A DNA stretch of 22,670 nt from CAZAGT01 sp964484515 (GTDB lineage: Bacteria > Desulfobacterota > DSM-4660 > Desulfatiglandales > HGW-15). Shown piece after piece: positions 16,025-22,670 of the stretch; within the stretch, counting starts at the first letter, position 1; each line of letters starts with the position of its first letter. The notes under the pieces are model-generated. The model was not told the DNA's origin. It was given only the letters and a program-made list of their open reading frames with translations, and made no database searches. The stretch is from the NCBI GenBank assembly GCA_964484515.1, contig CAZAGT010000036.1:1-22670 (forward strand). Reading direction: 5' to 3'. A program made the position numbers and the translations under genes.

Positions 16025-16789
16025 ATGTTGAACGATGTTCTTGATCTTATCTTCCCACCCAGGTGCGCTATTTGTCGCGACTTCCTTTGGAGGGCCGAGA
16101 AGGAGATAGACCCTGCGGACCGTGCCCTCTGCCAGGGCTGTATTGATCGCTTTCGCGAAGTCGATTCACCTCTTTGTCCCCTATGCGGTCTGCCCCTCGC
16201 ATCGTGGGTCGAGGAGGATCACTACTGCGAAAACTGCTTGCGGCGAAGGCCTCAATACGAATGGGCGCGCGCGGTTTATACCTATGAGGGGAGCCTAAGG
16301 GAAGCCATCCACCAATTCAAGTTTGCTGGGAAAAGCCAGCTTGCCGGAACGTTGGGAAAGCTCCTTGCCTTGGCAACAAAGAAATGGCTTCCGGACCTGA
16401 GTGATTATCTCCTCATGCCCGTACCGCTGCACCCCAGAAGACTGCGAGAAAGGGGTTTCAATCAGAGCTTGCTTCTGGCGCGTCAGGTGGCTTCAAGGCT
16501 GGGAGCCGAATTGGACCCCCTCTCCCTGAGCAGGGTGCGATACACAAAGCCGCAGACAGGGCTCAGAGGCGATGAACGTCGCAAAAATGTGCGCAGGGCC
16601 TTCAGTTGCTCGAATCATTCCTCTCTAAAAGGCAAGGATGTGATCCTGGTCGATGATGTCACCACAACCGGCAGTACCCTTAACGAATGCGCCCGCGCAC
16701 TTAAGCGATCCGGTGCCAAGCGCGTCTTTGGTACCGCCCTAGCGAGGACCTCTCCGCGGGCCTTGCAGTATAGGGAACTTAACCAGTAA
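16025..16789 (+). CDS. comF: ComF-type phosphoribosyltransferase family protein
   Basis: A 254-residue protein. The N-terminus is a double zinc ribbon with four cysteine pairs (CAICRDF, CQGCIDRF, CPLCGLP, CENCLRR). A phosphoribosyltransferase-like domain follows, with MPVPLHPRRLRERGFNQS, TKPQTGL and the PRPP-binding loop VILVDDVTTTGSTL. ComF/GntX proteins are linked to DNA uptake and carbon use; in competent bacteria ComFC is needed for transformation. No other competence gene is in this window, so only the family is firm. I chose ATG 16025 over TTG 16016 (three residues longer) because it fits the family start. No strong ribosome-binding site is visible. Repeat elements flank the gene on both sides. 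Confidence 0.9.
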   Translation: MLNDVLDLIFPPRCAICRDFLWRAEKEIDPADRALCQGCIDRFREVDSPLCPLCGLPLASWVEEDHYCENCLRRRPQYEWARAVYTYEGSLREAIHQFKFAGKSQLAGTLGKLLALATKKWLPDLSDYLLMPVPLHPRRLRERGFNQSLLLARQVASRLGAELDPLSLSRVRYTKPQTGLRGDERRKNVRRAFSCSNHSSLKGKDVILVDDVTTTGSTLNECARALKRSGAKRVFGTALARTSPRALQYRELNQ

Positions 16790-16813
16790 ATTCAAAAAGG
16801 ATCGCTTAATGAT

Positions 16814-16828
16814 GCCCCTCGAAGGGGC
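16814..16828. other. small hairpin after the ComF-type gene
   Basis: GCCCCT-CGA-AGGGGC forms a perfect six-base stem 25 bases after the stop codon. There is no T tract, so it is at best a weak terminator. Confidence 0.35.
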
Positions 16829-16848
16829 TTCCGAGAGTTTATTACAAT

Positions 16849-17143
16849 TCACCGCAAGACGCTGAGGGTTCTTCTGCTTTCCGCTGGGATACCCGAAAAC
16901 AAGAATCAGCAACCCTTCTAGATTGAGGGGCTTTTTGTGGCTGGGCACCAAATGACTTCCTACCAGGCCTGCTTGTTCACCAAAGCTGAGGGCTTTTCCT
17001 TTGCCGTCCTCCTTGCCATGCCATAGCTTTAGCGACGGCAGGTCAACGGCAAATGAAAAATATCCATCTTCTCTCTGTGAACTCTGGGCCTCTAGCGACT
17101 TGTCGGGCGTAGCTCGCAGAGCGAAGCCTGAAGCGGGCGGTGA
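16849..17143. repeat. inverted-repeat-flanked intergenic element B, decayed
   Basis: It starts TCACCGC (16849-16855) and ends GCGGTGA (17137-17143), like element A. The right end also has CGAAGC and GGGCGGTGA, the inverted form of element A's left end (GCCCGCTTCG). A degenerate hairpin at about 16869-16905 has the loop CTGGGATAC, close to those in element A. Near 17074 is a CTCTCTGTGAACTCTGGGCCTCT stretch, a further diverged version of the end sequence. It fills the spacer before rfaE2. Confidence 0.45.
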
Positions 17144-17213
17144 GACTACACCCCGACAATGTCTATACAAAAATGACCTTATGAGTATATGTGAGAGAAC
17201 GAACGAAATAACG

Positions 17214-17705
17214 ATGGAAACTTATCGCCTCAAGATCAAAAAAATCGCTGATGCCAAAGATGAGGTCGTTCGCCTTAGGGCCGAGGGGCACAAGATCGTA
17301 TTCACCAATGGCTGCTTCGACATCCTTCATTCCGGCCACGCGCGTTACCTTTTCGCGGCCAGGCAATTGGGAGATCATCTCATCGTTGCCGTCAATAGCG
17401 ATCGATCCGTCGAGGCCATCAAAGGGAGCGGGAGACCCATTGTAGCGCAGGAAGATCGCGCGGAGTTGGTGGCGGCCCTGGGGTGTGTCGATACGGTGAT
17501 CATTTTTGATGAAGACACTCCGTTCAAAGTCATCGAGGCCCTCAGGCCTGATGTCCTGGTCAAAGGCGGTGATTGGGCGGAGGAAGAAATCGTCGGCGCT
17601 GAGCTGGTCAAGGCGGCCGGCGGCAAGGTCGAGCGGATTTCCTTTGTGACGGGGTATTCAACCACGGATATCATAGCCAAAATCAGACATTCTGAACCCC
17701 GATAA
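17214..17705 (+). CDS. rfaE2: D-glycero-beta-D-manno-heptose 1-phosphate adenylyltransferase (RfaE domain II)
   Basis: A 163-residue nucleotidyltransferase of the cytidylyltransferase fold. FTNGCFDILHSGH at residues 30-42 carries the nucleotide-binding HxGH motif, followed by VAVNSDRSV, DVLVKGGDWA and FVTGYSTTDII. It adds AMP to heptose-1-phosphate to give ADP-heptose, the precursor of inner-core lipopolysaccharide. Here it is a stand-alone domain, as in many Gram-negative lineages, not fused to the HldE kinase. The kinase and other heptose genes are not in the window. The ATG at 17214 gives the usual family length. An in-frame ATG at 17181 would add 11 residues, and neither has a clear ribosome-binding site. 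The open frame upstream to 17001 runs through a repeat and should not be counted as coding. Confidence 0.92.
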   Translation: METYRLKIKKIADAKDEVVRLRAEGHKIVFTNGCFDILHSGHARYLFAARQLGDHLIVAVNSDRSVEAIKGSGRPIVAQEDRAELVAALGCVDTVIIFDEDTPFKVIEALRPDVLVKGGDWAEEEIVGAELVKAAGGKVERISFVTGYSTTDIIAKIRHSEPR

Positions 17706-17764
17706 CCGTCCCATCTTGTGATTTTTCATATATTTAGGGTACTTACACGAAAGTGAAACGGCCA

Positions 17765-17793
17765 TTGCCAGACAAGAATGAGTCTGCTATGTT
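17765..17793 (+). promoter_or_regulatory. sigma-70 promoter of tRNA-Arg
   Basis: TTGCCA at 17765-17770 and TATGTT at 17788-17793 are separated by exactly 17 bases. The expected transcription start is near 17800, about 33 bases before the tRNA. Confidence 0.6.
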
Positions 17794-17832
17794 TCCTCTC
17801 TGATTTCAAAGCGTGAGATCGTCACCCTATAC

Positions 17833-17909
17833 GCGCCCATAGCTCAGTTGGATAGAGTGACGGACTACGAATCCGTAGGTCGCAGGTTCGAATCCTGCTG
17901 GGCGCGCCA
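17833..17909 (+). tRNA. tRNA-Arg (anticodon ACG)
   Basis: The full cloverleaf can be folded by eye. The seven-base acceptor stem GCGCCCA pairs with TGGGCGC. The D arm begins GCTCAGTTGG. The anticodon stem ACGGA/TCCGT encloses loop CTACGAA with anticodon ACG. The T arm is GCAGG-TTCGAAT-CCTGC, the discriminator is G, and CCA is encoded. ACG (read as ICG) serves CGU/CGC/CGA arginine codons. A promoter lies upstream and a terminator directly downstream, so it is a single-tRNA unit. Confidence 0.97.
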
Positions 17910-17918
17910 GGAAAATCA

Positions 17919-17950
17919 AGGGCTTAGCCAACTTTGGCAAGTCCTTTTTT
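17919..17950 (+). terminator. Rho-independent terminator of tRNA-Arg
   Basis: AGGGCTT-A-GCC (17919-17929) pairs with GGC-AAGTCCT (17936-17945) around the loop AACTTT, with one bulge and one G-T pair. It runs into six T residues (17945-17950). It starts ten bases after the encoded CCA. Confidence 0.7.
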
Positions 17951-18069
17951 CGTGATGGGTAACGAAATGGGTAACATTTTGGATTTTTAACTCTAGGGCA
18001 AACGAAGTTTTTCACATGGCTTCAGGAATTCTGGGTGGGAATTAGGGAAAGATGACAGGGGAAAGGACC

Positions 18070-18094
18070 TCCGACAGCCTGATAGGCTGTCGGA
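18070..18094. other. perfect hairpin CCGACAGCCT-GAT-AGGCTGTCGG
   Basis: Ten paired bases with a three-base loop, extended by an outer T-A pair. No T tract follows on the plus strand (AGAGAATACT), and the minus-strand side reads AGGTCC, so it is not a typical Rho-independent terminator. Confidence 0.6.
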
Positions 18095-18409
18095 AGAGAA
18101 TACTTACGGTAATTCTTTCAGTATAAGGGCGGTTTCCAAGCCGGTTTCTTATTTGTCAGCCTCATTGGAACCGTCTTCAGGTGGGATTCCGAGAATAAGC
18201 CAGAACGCCCAGTAACATCTTTGAGATCCATGATCAGAAACCTAACCGTGGGCATCCTATAGAAATCATCGATGTGACGGAGTCGATTGCTTCAGATCCT
18301 TGCACACATGCTGGTGGTTTCTGCAATCTAACGATTTGGCTAGCAGCGTGCAAGTCAGCAAATCGGTTTGCACCTCTGACTTCAGCCGCTGATTAGGCGA
18401 AAATGTCCC

Positions 18410-18568
18410 ATGTCAATGCCTGACCCCATTATCACAAAATTGAAAATCTTAAGGGCGTCACCCATTATGGCGGCGGAGAATCGGAAAGACTTGGAGAGAA
18501 AGGACACGGTCGCCCAGTGTAAAGAGGCGTTGAGGTTCGCCATTGTTCGGGCGAGGATGGCTAAGTGA
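18410..18568 (+). CDS. small open reading frame, possible gene remnant
   Basis: An open frame of 52 codons starting ATG-TCA-ATG. Its second half is charged and helix-forming (NRKDLERKDTVAQCKEALRF followed by AIVRARMAK). I do not recognise it. There is no clear ribosome-binding site, and the frame is blocked by stops upstream. It could be a very small protein, the tail of a decayed gene, or chance. It is listed because it is the only protein-like stretch in the surrounding 770 bases. Confidence 0.2.
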   Translation: MSMPDPIITKLKILRASPIMAAENRKDLERKDTVAQCKEALRFAIVRARMAK

Positions 18569-18719
18569 GCGTTTCGGCTTAGATAACCTCTTTTCCTCTT
18601 TCTTCACCAAAACTGGGATTAATGGCCGATCGCTCGCAGTTCCAGGTAAAAACTCTGGTACCGCCCTTTTATCACAGAACGGACTGAGGCTCTGATCTCC
18701 AAAGAACTGTTAAACGTCA

Positions 18720-20252
18720 TCACTCATTCGGTTTTAGTTCATTTTGAACAATGCTTCTTACCGCGATGCGACCGGAGCTGAGCGCAAAACTACTTGCCGA
18801 ACCCTCTGCGAGAAGGTCATAGGTACTGTCATAAAGGCCGCCCATATCCTGACCAGTCACATATAGGCCCGGAATCACGTCTTCATCCCCATCAAGTGCT
18901 TGCATATTTGTGTTTATCTTGACACCTCCCAGCGTCAAGAAAAACGCGCGAAGCCCTCTCAGGGCATAATACGGACCATTCCTCGTGTCAAATTTTACAA
19001 GATGCTCCCGTTTACGGCTGAAATCCGGATCTCTTTTCTGGTCAGCACAACGATTAACCTTCTCGATTGTGACACGCAGTCTTTCAGGTTTGACCTGTAT
19101 TTTTTTTGCCAACTCTTCAATCGTATCGGCCTTGAAAGCAAAGCCTGATTCAATACCCTTCTGAATACCTCTATTAAGAGCCGTCATTTTCTGGCCTGGA
19201 ACGACAATGGCGTTGAATGGTGTAAGTGGACCCTTCTCAACCATATATTTTTTCATGTTCCTGTCAAAAATAGACCACATCAAACCACCGTTCGACGTCA
19301 TCGCATTGTAGACATCGCTAAATACCGAACCAAATGATTCATTGTAGAAACGATCGCCGTGCTTATTGACCCATAGGAAAGGTTGACTCAATGCACAGCG
19401 CATCTGCTGCATGTACTGGGGTCCTCTAAATTGCCGAATTGCCGGCTCATTGTCAAGATACGGGCTATTCCCTGCAAGAGTCCCCATGCCGGCAAGCGCG
19501 GCATTAACGCCTAAAGCCAGGTTTATTCCGTCACCTGTCCTGCCATCCACGGCCGGCCCTCGGTACATGAGTTTGGCCATTCCCGAAGTACTGACATCAG
19601 GCACATACTTCTTCAACATCTCCTTGTTGCTGACAAAGCCGCCGGTTGCGATGATAACGGCTTTTGCCATTACAGCTATCGTGTCACCTTTAGCTTTCTT
19701 TGCCACTACTCCGATCACTTCCCCCTCATCATTGGTCAGTAGTTCTTTTGCCGGCGTCCTGGTTAAGATCAACCCTCCCTTCTCTTTGATCTTTTGCGAC
19801 ATAATCTTCACAACGCGAGCTCCATGGCCCTCAAAAATGTGCCACACCTGTAAGCTTTTTTCCGGCGGAAACATGGTCCTAATTCCCTTAATCCTTACTC
19901 CATGATCCGATAGCCAGTCGATTGTATTCCCGGACTCGTTGAGAAGGGTACGTATGACCGCTGCATTGCAGCGCCAATGGTGAAATTCCATGACTTTGGC
20001 AAAAACCATGTCCGTCGTTGTTTGGATTCCGTTTTCCTTCTGGTGCCGGGTACCGATCCCCAGAGAACCCTCCGGAAAGAGACCCGCACCGCCGAGAAAA
20101 CGCATTTTTTCGAGGACCATCGCCCTTACGCCACTTTCAGCCGCGGTTAATGCTGCTGAAAGGCCGCTTAACCCACCACCGACAATAACAATGTCGGTCT
20201 CATACCCCTTGTCTGCTAAAGAAGATCCCGACGACTTACTGATGGATTCCAT
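18720..20252 (-). CDS. FAD-dependent oxidoreductase, fumarate reductase/succinate dehydrogenase flavoprotein type
   Basis: A 510-residue flavoprotein. The N-terminal dinucleotide-binding motif is IVIVGGGLSGLSAALTAAESG (G25, G27, G30), with LEKMRFLGGAG binding the FAD ribose. The C-terminal FAD-binding segment reads DVIPGLYVTGQDMGGLY then LAEGSASSFALSSGR. Between them is the capping-domain region of the FAD_binding_2 family (fumarate reductase, ketosteroid dehydrogenase, UrdA-like). The usual H-x-T-x-GG substrate motif is FLTLGG here: T and GG are kept but not H, so the substrate is unclear. There is no signal peptide, heme or FMN domain, so it should be cytoplasmic. I chose ATG at 20252, preceded by AAGGTGAGG; an upstream GTG (20261) adds three residues. 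A weak minus-strand promoter (TTGAAC, 16 bases, TAGATT) lies at 20304-20331. Confidence 0.9.
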   Translation of the reverse strand: MESISKSSGSSLADKGYETDIVIVGGGLSGLSAALTAAESGVRAMVLEKMRFLGGAGLFPEGSLGIGTRHQKENGIQTTTDMVFAKVMEFHHWRCNAAVIRTLLNESGNTIDWLSDHGVRIKGIRTMFPPEKSLQVWHIFEGHGARVVKIMSQKIKEKGGLILTRTPAKELLTNDEGEVIGVVAKKAKGDTIAVMAKAVIIATGGFVSNKEMLKKYVPDVSTSGMAKLMYRGPAVDGRTGDGINLALGVNAALAGMGTLAGNSPYLDNEPAIRQFRGPQYMQQMRCALSQPFLWVNKHGDRFYNESFGSVFSDVYNAMTSNGGLMWSIFDRNMKKYMVEKGPLTPFNAIVVPGQKMTALNRGIQKGIESGFAFKADTIEELAKKIQVKPERLRVTIEKVNRCADQKRDPDFSRKREHLVKFDTRNGPYYALRGLRAFFLTLGGVKINTNMQALDGDEDVIPGLYVTGQDMGGLYDSTYDLLAEGSASSFALSSGRIAVRSIVQNELKPNE

Positions 20253-20540
20253 TTCCCTCACCTTCTTGTTCCTGTGCCTAACTGTTGACTAGCGGCACTT
20301 AAGAATCTAGCTTCCCCTTCAAAACGTTCAATTCCGGAGCTTGACGCCCGAAAAACCAAAACCTCTCATTTTGCCTTAGGTCGCGATCAGCTGCGCCTGG
20401 CAGAATCTTATAGCGAAGTGAGCTTCACTTTGCGCAGCGGCTTGGCAAAGCCGGTGACCGCTCAGGACCTCCATGCAAAGACCTCCCTTCAGTTTTGGCG
20501 TGCAATCGCCGCGATTCTTGGGACGCCGGATCCGAACCAT

Positions 20541-21510
20541 CTAATCCAAGCAATGTCGCAGGTTTCCCGGCGAGATATTGCCACCACTCAGAATGAGGGC
20601 AATGGTTTTTTCTCGGACGCGCTCCTTTAGTCCTAGTGCGGCTGCTAATGGAGATGCGCCAGCATGTTCCGCTAGCGTTTTAGCCTTTTCCAGGTAAAGG
20701 CGGACCGCTTGGCGCATCGCCTCTTCCTCAACCAGGACGAAGTCATCCAAATAGCGCCAGAGAATTTGTTGCGGCAGCATAAAAGGGGCGCGGGTTGCCA
20801 ATCCTTCAGCCTCGGTTTCCATCCGTGCGGTGGTATATCGCTGGTTCTTCCACGTCAGAAAAGCGGCAGGAGCGGCCGCCGCCTGCACACCAATCACCTG
20901 GATATCAGGGTTGACCGTTTTCGCCACGAGGCAGGTACCAGCCGCGCCGCTCCCGCCGCCAATCGGGACGAAAATCATCTCCACATCCGGTTGCTGTTCC
21001 AGAATCTCAAGACAGTAGGTTCCCACACCTGCTATGAGGTCGGATTCATCGCCGGAGGAGATGTAGCGCAACCCCTGCTCTTGCGCCGTTTCCTCACAAT
21101 ACGCCTTCGCCGCATCAAAGTCTTTGCCGTGAAGGACGACTTCGGCTCCATAACTTTTCATCGCTTCCACTTTCACAGGATTAGCCCCTTCGGGGGCGAC
21201 GATAATGGCACGAACGCCAAATAGCTTAGCGGCGTAAGCGATGGATTGGCCGTGATTCCCGGTGGAAGCGGTGACCACGCCCTGTTCCCGTTCCCCGGGA
21301 GTTAATCGTGACACGAGGTTAATGCNNNNNNNNNNACATGCCACCTCGCACCTTGAATGCGCCAACAGGCTGGTAGTTTTCGTGCTTCACGAAGACGCGT
21401 GCCTCCAACAGCCTATCCAGGGTGGGATAGTTATACAAGGGTGTTGGTGACAGGTAGCTGGCAATAACCCGCCGGGCTTGTAATACATCTAAGAAGGTCG
21501 GTACGTTCAT
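20541..21510 (-). CDS. threonine/serine dehydratase (PLP fold type II), interrupted by an assembly gap
   Basis: The gene is crossed by ten N at 21326-21335, where the nominal frame shifts. Before the gap (N-terminal, minus strand) the protein reads MNVPTFLDVLQARRVIASYL and reaches HENYQPVGAFKVRGG, with the PLP lysine at K53. After the gap come INLVSRLTPGE, TASTGNHGQS (phosphate-contacting region), the glycine loop PIGGGSGAAGT, and the C-terminal SGGNI. With the gap closed the enzyme is about 320 residues, the length of the short catabolic threonine deaminase or serine racemase-like group, with no ACT regulatory domain. It converts threonine or serine to the 2-oxo acid plus ammonia; a hydroxyaspartate ammonia-lyase is an alternative. 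ATG 21510 follows AAGGA at normal spacing; GTG 21531 is an alternative. Confidence 0.9.
21326..21335. other. assembly gap (10 N)
   Basis: A run of ten N inside the dehydratase gene. Both flanks belong to the same protein in different nominal frames, so the run length is a placeholder. Confidence 0.97.
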
Positions 21511-22294
21511 TGATGATTTCCTTATGTGCACTCGTTAATAGCGTTCTTTCATGAGCTTGCTGCGTGACGAACTTTCATAGGGACCGCAAAAATGTCGTCT
21601 TTCTATTCGTCTCAAGGATAGGAGCACAACCCCTTGATCTGCTATGATGAGCGGGGTCCGGCTTTTATAGCAGACGTGAGTGACAATCGCTGAACAGGCC
21701 ATAGACCCGTACAGGGGCTCCTGATCTGCACGTCTATCCGCTTGATCCTCCACGACCACTCCCCTCACCTTACGTGTCACGCCTCGAAACACCCCAGCAA
21801 CTCTCTGTTCGCATCGTAAAGCTCGAGATGCTGCCCAATTCCATTCCGAGTCTTCACTTGAGCTGGCACCTTAAAAAAGACTTTACTCGCATCCATACCT
21901 CCGGAACAAGCCATCACTGTGCCGGCGAACCGTCCGGAGCCGAGGCTCCACACGGGGCCTGTTCAGGATTCCTTTCCAGTTCTAGAAACGGGCAAGTATT
22001 TATCATCACAAACAAAAGTTGCCAGGTCAAGTTCAATCCTTCAAAGACCACCTAGCCGAAGTTAGAGTCACGGATTGTCCTCCCGCTCCCTGCTCTTGGA
22101 TTGTCGGCTTGGTCTCTTGGGGAATCCGCTGCATACCGCAAGCTGCCTGAGAGATGCGATCGATAATGTGCTCCGAGGTCTCGATCGGGATTGGGGAGTT
22201 CTAATGGTTGGCCGCATCCCCACTGCCTGCATCTTCGTGACCAGTCCGGGAAGGTACAAAAGCAGATCTTGATGTGTGAAAATGCTAAGACCCA
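21511..22294. other. non-coding or decayed region upstream of the dehydratase
   Basis: About 780 bases. Open frames exist on both strands (for example minus 21535-21792, minus 22068-22295 and plus 21774-22055), but none shows family motifs or a good start. It holds a possible minus-strand promoter at 21664-21672, which would give the dehydratase a leader of about 150 bases. Nothing else is recognised. Confidence 0.45.
21664..21672 (-). promoter_or_regulatory. possible extended -10 promoter for the dehydratase
   Basis: On the minus strand the sequence reads TGCTATAAA, an extended -10 element. No good -35 is present at 17 bases. Transcription would begin near 21657. Confidence 0.3.
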
Positions 22295-22322
22295 AGCAAA
22301 AGGGCAGGGATAAACCCTGCCC
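22295..22322 (-). terminator. terminator-like hairpin on the minus strand
   Basis: GGGCAGGG (22302-22309) and CCCTGCCC (22315-22322) form a perfect eight-base stem with a five-base loop. Read on the minus strand it is followed by TTTTGCTT. It would stop a transcript entering from the right of the window. Confidence 0.5.
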
Positions 22323-22336
22323 GGGAATCAGTCCTG

Positions 22337-22406
22337 GGGGACGTCCATTAAACTACATCTAGAGAATGAAAGAAAGAACTGAAGTTGTAAAGCTATGGAC
22401 GTCCCC
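22337..22406. mobile_element. 70-base element with perfect 12-base inverted ends (MITE- or REP-like)
   Basis: GGGGACGTCCAT (22337-22348) and ATGGACGTCCCC (22395-22406) are exact inverted copies separated by 46 A/T-rich bases. The size, perfect ends and lack of coding fit a miniature inverted-repeat element or a REP-type palindrome moved by a transposase elsewhere in the genome (inference). No flanking target duplication is obvious. The helicase gene fragment begins about ten bases to its right. Confidence 0.5.
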
Positions 22407-22415
22407 TATTTCTCG

Positions 22416-22610
22416 CCCTGCACAAGAAGTCGGCCGTCCTGATCCTGGAGTGCCTGCTTGGCCGGATCTCCCTTGACAGACTTCAGGGCGAAATGGCCGA
22501 GGAAGAGCCCGCAGCGACGCCTTCACAGGACTCCTACCCACGAGATCTTTCGCAGCCAACTCGCAAGACCGCCAGACTCATCTGTTTCGATCGAGGGACC
22601 TAAAAATCCG
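22416..22610 (+). pseudogene. fragment of a second helicase/exonuclease (MrfA-MrfB-like) gene
   Basis: This stretch is colinear, without net insertion or deletion, with 14278-14472 of the intact helicase gene (constant offset 8138). It translates from LHKKSAVLILECLLGRISLD through LQGEMAEEEPAATPSQ to TARLICFD, then reaches a TAA stop at 22601 where the intact gene has a glutamine codon (ETQKS). By eye about 42 of 61 residues are identical, and many differences are conservative or silent. The fragment covers the junction between the DUF1998 region and the nuclease domain. Neither the helicase motifs nor the nuclease active site is present, so it cannot be functional. Similarity ends abruptly on both sides. 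Confidence 0.8.
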
Positions 22611-22670
22611 ATTGAGTAAACCCTACTGTTGCATAAACAACACGTCGAAAAGTGTGGAAAGACAAGAATA

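Larger units (their letters stand above)
17951..18719. other. gene-poor region between tRNA-Arg and the flavoprotein gene
   Basis: About 770 bases with no recognised gene. It contains an exact 10-base-arm hairpin (18071-18093), a nested stem near 18344-18393 (CAGCG...AGTCAG...CTGACT...CGCTG), and one small open frame at 18410-18568. Its position directly 3' of a tRNA fits the scar of a lost integrated element, but no integrase remains. Confidence 0.5.

Noticed and set aside
17001..17213. N-terminal extension of RfaE2 back to an upstream start
   Set aside because: The extra residues are encoded by a decayed intergenic repeat, and the family length fits a start at 17214 (or 17181).
17827..18015. 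A 62-codon minus-strand frame containing GFEPATYGFVVRHSIQLSYGR
   Set aside because: This is the reverse-complement translation of the tRNA-Arg gene, a well-known source of false protein annotations.
8194..18040. Shared AATTCTGGGTGG motif at about 8200 and 18030
   Set aside because: The two matches are only about 15-18 bases long with no further similarity around them, which is too little to claim a repeat family from two examples.
21535..21792. An 85-codon minus-strand open frame upstream of the dehydratase
   Set aside because: It has only a GTG start without a ribosome-binding site, no family motif, and it overlaps the likely promoter and leader of the dehydratase.
22068..22295. Overlapping open frames on both strands near the right end
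   Set aside because: Neither translation shows recognisable motifs; arginine- and serine-rich composition is typical of chance frames in decayed DNA.

Overview
The window looks like a scaffold from a Gram-negative bacterium, most likely a Desulfobacterota/Deltaproteobacteria-like lineage. This is an inference from a lipid-linked polysaccharide gene cluster, an ADP-heptose gene, a possible sigma-54 promoter, an NtrC-type receiver domain, moderate GC, and many short dispersed repeats in the intergenic DNA. No ribosomal RNA or strong taxonomic marker is present. Two runs of ten N (5900-5909 and 21326-21335) are assembly gaps, and each lies inside a gene.

Left third (1-9724, all plus strand): a surface-polysaccharide cluster. 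It holds the end of a Wzx-type flippase, a GT2 glycosyltransferase, a GT4 glycosyltransferase, a PAPS-dependent sulfotransferase, two more GT4 enzymes (the second crossed by a gap), and a small receiver-domain protein that ends in one membrane helix. A 527-base intergenic stretch with sigma-54-like sites follows. After it come a secreted helical protein of unknown function and a polyprenyl-phosphate sugar-1-phosphate transferase that would start the glycan. Together these genes would prime, extend, probably sulfate and flip a lipid-linked oligosaccharide. The receiver protein and the secreted protein are the poorly explained members.

Middle (10101-17705, plus strand): housekeeping and repair genes. 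An ABC-F ATPase is followed with zero spacing by a 968-residue DEAD-box/DUF1998 helicase (MrfA/YprA type). The helicase carries a C-terminal RNase H-like exonuclease domain resembling MrfB/YprB, so it appears to join in one chain two proteins that are separate in Bacillus subtilis. Next are a YkgJ-type cysteine-cluster protein, a ComF-type phosphoribosyltransferase and RfaE2, the ADP-heptose nucleotidyltransferase. The spacers hold decayed inverted-repeat elements with hairpins that share a conserved 9-base loop, and a short tandem repeat.

Right third (17765-22670): tRNA-Arg(ACG) with a clear promoter and terminator, a gene-poor stretch, and two minus-strand metabolic genes: an FAD-dependent fumarate-reductase-type flavoprotein and a short threonine/serine dehydratase crossed by the second gap. 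The last kilobase looks decayed. It carries a minus-strand terminator-like hairpin, a 70-base element with perfect 12-base inverted ends, and directly beside it a 195-base fragment of a second, diverged copy of the helicase/exonuclease gene.

I do not see a CRISPR array, a complete transposase, a phage module or a recognisable defence island.
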